Below are positions 59,656 to 64,000 of a stretch of 64,000 nucleotides of DNA, in pieces. The position numbers and the translations under genes were made by a program. Under the pieces are notes generated by a model. That model searched no databases and was not told the DNA's origin. It was given only the letters and a program-made list of their open reading frames with translations. The DNA is taken from NCBI RefSeq assembly GCF_017591425.1, contig NW_024466307.1, forward strand, positions 5,657,001-5,721,000, read 5' to 3'. Numbering within the stretch: position 1 is the stretch's first letter; every line of letters begins with the position of its first letter. This DNA comes from Ochotona curzoniae (lineage: Eukaryota; Chordata; Mammalia; Lagomorpha; Ochotonidae).

Positions 59656-60243
59656 AAAGATGAAAATTTTTTAAAAAAGTCAGTTGCCTCCATACATTAA
59701 TGTGTATTTTTAAACACAAAAACTTCATCTTGCTTTAAAACCTGGTAAATGGAGGATGAATAAGAGCCAAAAATATTGTTATTTAAAATCACCAGGTTAG
59801 CACACATGAACTTGAAAAGTAACAATATGTCAATCCAATTCTCATCACTCAACAACTAGCCCTCTTCTCCATCCTATACGGGATTCATCTTGTCACTCAC
59901 ATGTCTCAAATTCCTATAAGCAAAAAATTACGAATGACATGTAAAATGACTAGCACATCTCTCTCCATCTCCCACTCGGAGAAGCTCCCAGAGTTCTGAG
60001 GAAACATACAAATCCCAAAAGGAAATGGCATTAAAGGATTAAAGGGTTTGCTTTTTCTCATCTTTCTAACTCCCCCAGAGCAACCACTGAAGCATGTTGC
60101 TTCTTGAAGTCTCTATCAGCCTGCACCAGACCAGGGAGAGTAACTTCTTGGGCAACAGGCTTAGGTTTCCATGTATTTCTGCCTGCTCTAAAAATGAGTA
60201 AAATTTTAGCTATTTTTAAAACATGTTATATTTATGATCAATA
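59656..60243. other. Single-copy sequence, no gene seen
   Basis: Nothing assignable. Confidence 0.5.
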
Positions 60244-60535
60244 CCTGGGCTGGCCACCTTGAGAACCCACATCCGACACTGGGTGACTAGCTTGGCATCG
60301 CAGCTCTACTGAGTCTAGCTTCCTTTTAATACAGAGCTCAAGAGGTAACAGATGACAGATGGTTTAAGGAGCGAGTTCCTGCCTCTAGGTGGGAAACCAC
60401 GTTTGACTTCCAAGCTCCCAGCTTTCAGTTAGCCCAGTCCTGCCATTTGGGATATTTGGGAGAAGTGAATTGGTAGGCAGGAGCTCACCCCCTCTTTATC
60501 TGTAGGTCTATCTTTGTTTCTCTGCCTCTAAAAAA
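60244..60535 (+). mobile_element. Old C-SINE
   Basis: CTGGGTGACTAGCTTGGCATC, GGTAACAGATGACAGATGG, CTGCCTCTAGGTGGGAAACC, CTCCCAGCTTTCAGTTAGCCC and a TCTGCCTCTAAAAAAG end are in family order but very diverged. Confidence 0.5.
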
Positions 60536-63500
60536 GAAAGCAAGCAGTACTTCCTTCTTTTAAATGAGCTTCCAATACTTGTATTTCTGTTTCATCTAAT
60601 TAACTGCTTAACAACTGAAGCTACGGTTGTCAAATCCTTTCCTATGATAAAAGTTATTTTTCACACAATAAAGTGCTTTGGGAATGATTCCCTAACTATT
60701 CACTTGAAGGAAAAATCATTAAACTTACATTTAAATCTCATCATCAATGGGTTTTAAAGTCAAAGCTAAATGCAAATAAAGTCACAACTATCAAAAGAGT
60801 TAAAACTAGAAAATCCCATTGTTTGACCCCAATGCAGATTTCAGGGACATCTCCCCATCCATTCATCCATCCACAGGCACTTCCTGCATTGAGCACAAGG
60901 CTCCTTCCTCCCCTCACCATCAGATGACTGGAGCATGCTTGTGTTAAGGACTCACACTTCCGGAAAAATGCATATACATTTAAATGTTCAGGTTATAGTC
61001 AGGAGAATGAAATATTCACATACTGAGAACTAGAGGATCGCAGTAGCCTAGAGGGCAGTTCCCTAACATTCACTGGCGAGAGGAGTGAGCACTGCCACCT
61101 ACCTTAGTTAAATAAGCCTCTTTCCTTCCCTGAAGTTCAATGGGATTATACTTTATTGTTCTTTTTATCTACAAATACGAAAAAACTTGGTCTCATTTGC
61201 TTTCAACACATTTTTTAAAATGAAGAGAAAGAACAGTCAGGGACAACTCACTCCTAGATTTCACAGAGGAGTGATTATAAAAGAGAGTCACAAAGTTGAA
61301 TTTGACATAAATGATATGATTTGGGGTTTATATGTTTCTAAGCCTGCTTATTGATGCTTAAAATGGTTAAACATTTGATAATAACATCATTGTTTTACAG
61401 GATATCAGAGACGTCTTTTATCTAAAATCCTCAAACCTTTTTACCAAAACATGCATTCATTGAATGTGTCAAAAACGAAAATGCAAGATTGTATACACAC
61501 ATACACACACACACACCATTATTGGTTTTCAAATTGTTCTAAGGACCCCAGAGTTTGAAATCTTTCAGGATTCAGAGGAAACGTGATAGCTGTCTCCAAC
61601 TGAATGCACATTTGCAATTTAGTGGAAGAATTTCATGATGAAATTTTGCTGGGCGGCATATATTAACACACAACCCCCTCCAATGTTTGTAATTTTATAC
61701 CCTCCTCAACCTGAATGACTGTAAGAGGAAGATCAGCATATTCCAGCCAACTTTAACAAGACACTTGTAAAAGCCTCTACACCAGTAGTCAGAAAGTTTG
61801 ACGAAAATGGCTGGAGAGTAAATATTTGCAGGCCCACATGGTTTCTGTGTCAACCACGCAGCTCTGCTTTCCACTGTCGCATGAAAGCGGCCATGGACAA
61901 CAGGTGAGTGAGTGGACAAGGCTGTGGGCCAGTAAACTGTTAAACAGGCATGAACAACGTTTACCCTCAGGATATAATTGGCCAACTCTCTCTACATCAT
62001 ACAGCTATAGATTCTGGATAAATTTCAAGATAACCTTCACATTTGGCAACAAATTTTTAATAGAATCTAATCATCAGAGAAATAAGTTTTAACACCTGGA
62101 GTAAATTCAGTGGACAATTAATCCGTGTCTGTTGGTAGAGTAATAAGCATTTGAAGAAAAATCAGTTTCTAGTTCCTAGAACCAGTTCCTAGAAGTAAAC
62201 ATTTTGCCAGTATTTTTACTGTTCTTTATCTTGTACACACAGCCAGGCCATGTAGTGCACAAAAAATTCTTTGTGATAAAATTCACATTATACCAAAAAC
62301 GTTTTTGTCATTACAACTCTTCATTGACTTTATTTGTGATGATCCATACAGGGGATCCTATAACTTACTTCCCAAGGAACACTTCTAAAATTTTCTGTTT
62401 TTTAAACATAAATCGCACTATGGAAAACAGAAAATTCATCCATAACCTAAAGACCAAGATGTAAAAGATGTAATTGAGTCTTCCCTTTAACTCCAGAAAT
62501 ACACACGGTTGCCCAATATGTGTTTCTTCCACGAAACACATAAAACAAAAATGGCAAATTAGAAGACATAAAAAATATAAACCCAAAAGAGGAGGAGGAT
62601 GCCACCAGACAAGAAATGTGAACAAAGTTGGAGAGAAGGAGTGGACAGAGGGCTGTTACCAGTGACCTCACAGGTACCTGGGTCTTTCAGAGGAACACAG
62701 AAGTTTGGCAAAGGAGTTAGGCTCCTACATTTCAGATTTGTTATGGTTCCTTCTGCTTGGTTCTTTTTTTTTTTTTTGTCTTCCCTAATCTCAAGGCTAG
62801 TTTGCAGGCTTCCTCTAATTCATTGATTCTTCTGTTCCATTAACCCTATACAGATAACATAAGATACATACACTGTCCTATTTGTACATGTGTGAGGATA
62901 AGGCTGTGTTGCTACTATTAAAAGACCCTGAAATCCAGCTGCTTAACCATCTGACACCTCCTTAAAGGCAATTAGTTTAAACTGATCCTGTATGAAAGGA
63001 CTGATTCAAGATTTCCTTGTGGCTGCCCAATATCATGTTTGATTCTGAGACATTCTCACACACACTATGCATGCTTTCTTTAGGCCTCCTTGAATAATGC
63101 CTCACATTCTGACGAGTTTTCCAGATCCTTGAGAGAAATATGAGTGAACCGTGAATGCCTGATATGTGCAGATCTCCATTTGACACTGCCCCGTGTCTCT
63201 GTCCTTACCCTCCATTACAAGATTGGCATAATCAGACATTACTAAAAATATGAGTCTACTGTATTTTTTGCTCTTTTCCTTTTCTTTTTTTCTCCCTTCC
63301 ACTCTCCCTTGTCCCCCTTCAAAATAATAGGTAACTTTTTCTTTAAGACTTCTTTTCAAATAAACCCACAACAAAAGTAGTTTGGTGGTGGCTGATAGGT
63401 GGCAGCCTTGGAGACTGCAGGGTAACTCGTCACATGACAGCTCCTGAGTGACAACACTCTTGGGGTCCCTGGAGCCCAGATGGAAAAATCACTGCCCCAT

Positions 63501-64000
63501 AACAGCTAACTATCATGTCATTTCCATTACTTACTCTCCTTTTTTCATCTCCTAGCAATAGGATTCCTGGGTGGTTTTATCATAAGGAAGAATTACCTTT
63601 TTAACAAATGACTGAAAGATTTTAAGTGTAGGGTATTTTTGGTTTTATTCCCAAATGTTCATTCATTTGAATAGCATTTGCCTTTAAACCAACACTAATA
63701 AATATAGTTTAAAAGGATTTTTTCTCCAAGATAGATGTAGGCTTTATTAGAATAATTCATTGTTCTCTGAAGACACCAATCCACACATATAGCAATTGTG
63801 GCAAATCACAGTTATCACCTTTCCTGGGCATTTTGCCTGAAGGCGTGTTTTACGCAATCAGAATTTAGCAACTTCATTAAATGCATTGCCTGATGCACCT
63901 GTATGGACTTTGGGTATTTTCTTTTCTCTAACACAGTTTTTGTCTAAGATGCATTCAATTTCCCAGAGGCTGTCTGAGGACTTTGAGACATCTGTACACA
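60536..64000. other. Single-copy sequence, no gene confirmed
   Basis: No repeat family or exon recognised apart from a short CA-rich run at 61494-61516 and a T15 run near 62765. A small near-tandem duplication AGTTCCTAGAA is near 62172-62196. The last 300 bases (63700-64000) contain CGTGTTTTACGCAATCAG and TTCATTAAATGCATTGCC and could be part of a conserved element cut by the window edge. Confidence 0.45.

Noticed and set aside
1..64000. CRISPR arrays, bacterial operons, phage or plasmid systems
   Set aside because: Repeat content (C-SINEs, LINE-1, MIR), AT-rich intergenic texture and lack of dense coding show mammalian nuclear DNA. No spaced short direct repeats of CRISPR type are present.

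Overview
This is nuclear DNA of a mammal, almost certainly a lagomorph and probably a pika (Ochotona). The basis is the short interspersed elements: about twenty copies of a tRNA-derived SINE with the lagomorph C-element layout. They have a head like GGGCCCAGCATGGTAGCCTAG, a middle block like GGGAAAGCAGTCGAGGACGG, a GGAAGATCTTCC motif and an AATAAATAAATCTT tail. Details such as AAAGTCCTCGCCTTG and GAATCATC look to me like the pika rather than the rabbit version. That species call rests on memory and needs a repeat search.

I found no functional protein-coding gene, exon, tRNA or rRNA. The open reading frames are short and unstructured, or lie in repeats. The two longest with internal support belong to a repeated element described below. 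The window is best read as intergenic or deep intronic sequence.

Layout. 1-10000 is AT-rich single-copy DNA with one retroposed element (2951-3578, minus). 10000-20900 is repeat-dense. It holds C-SINEs, two LTR-like segments (one with a young SINE in its U5-like part), an inverted SINE pair, a LINE-1 3' UTR fragment and a 1.6-kb element with degenerate GC-rich monomers. 20900-28150 has no recognised SINE or LINE and holds the best candidates for conserved regulatory sequence (22730-24520, 27850-28140), plus two long dinucleotide repeats. 28480-33400 is again mostly single copy. 33400-50900 is mixed: SINEs, LINE-1 pieces, MIRs, a fossil mariner transposase (38010-38840, minus) and a 32-nt U2 snRNA retropseudogene with perfect 20-bp target duplications (39153-39184, minus). 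51020-53250 holds an old LINE-1 tail followed by another SINE-free candidate regulatory block. 53600-55320 holds a third copy of the monomer-bearing element joined to a LINE-1 3' UTR, plus SINEs. 55320-64000 is mostly single copy with one LINE-1 fragment and one old SINE.

The most interesting items are the three related copies of an element I cannot name (copies at 3 kb, 20 kb and 54 kb), which combine degenerate GC-rich monomers, a shared reading-frame segment and retroposition marks; the 5'-intact U2 fragment; and the SINE-free block near 21-28 kb. Repeat boundaries are hand-drawn, usually good to within 10-40 bases.
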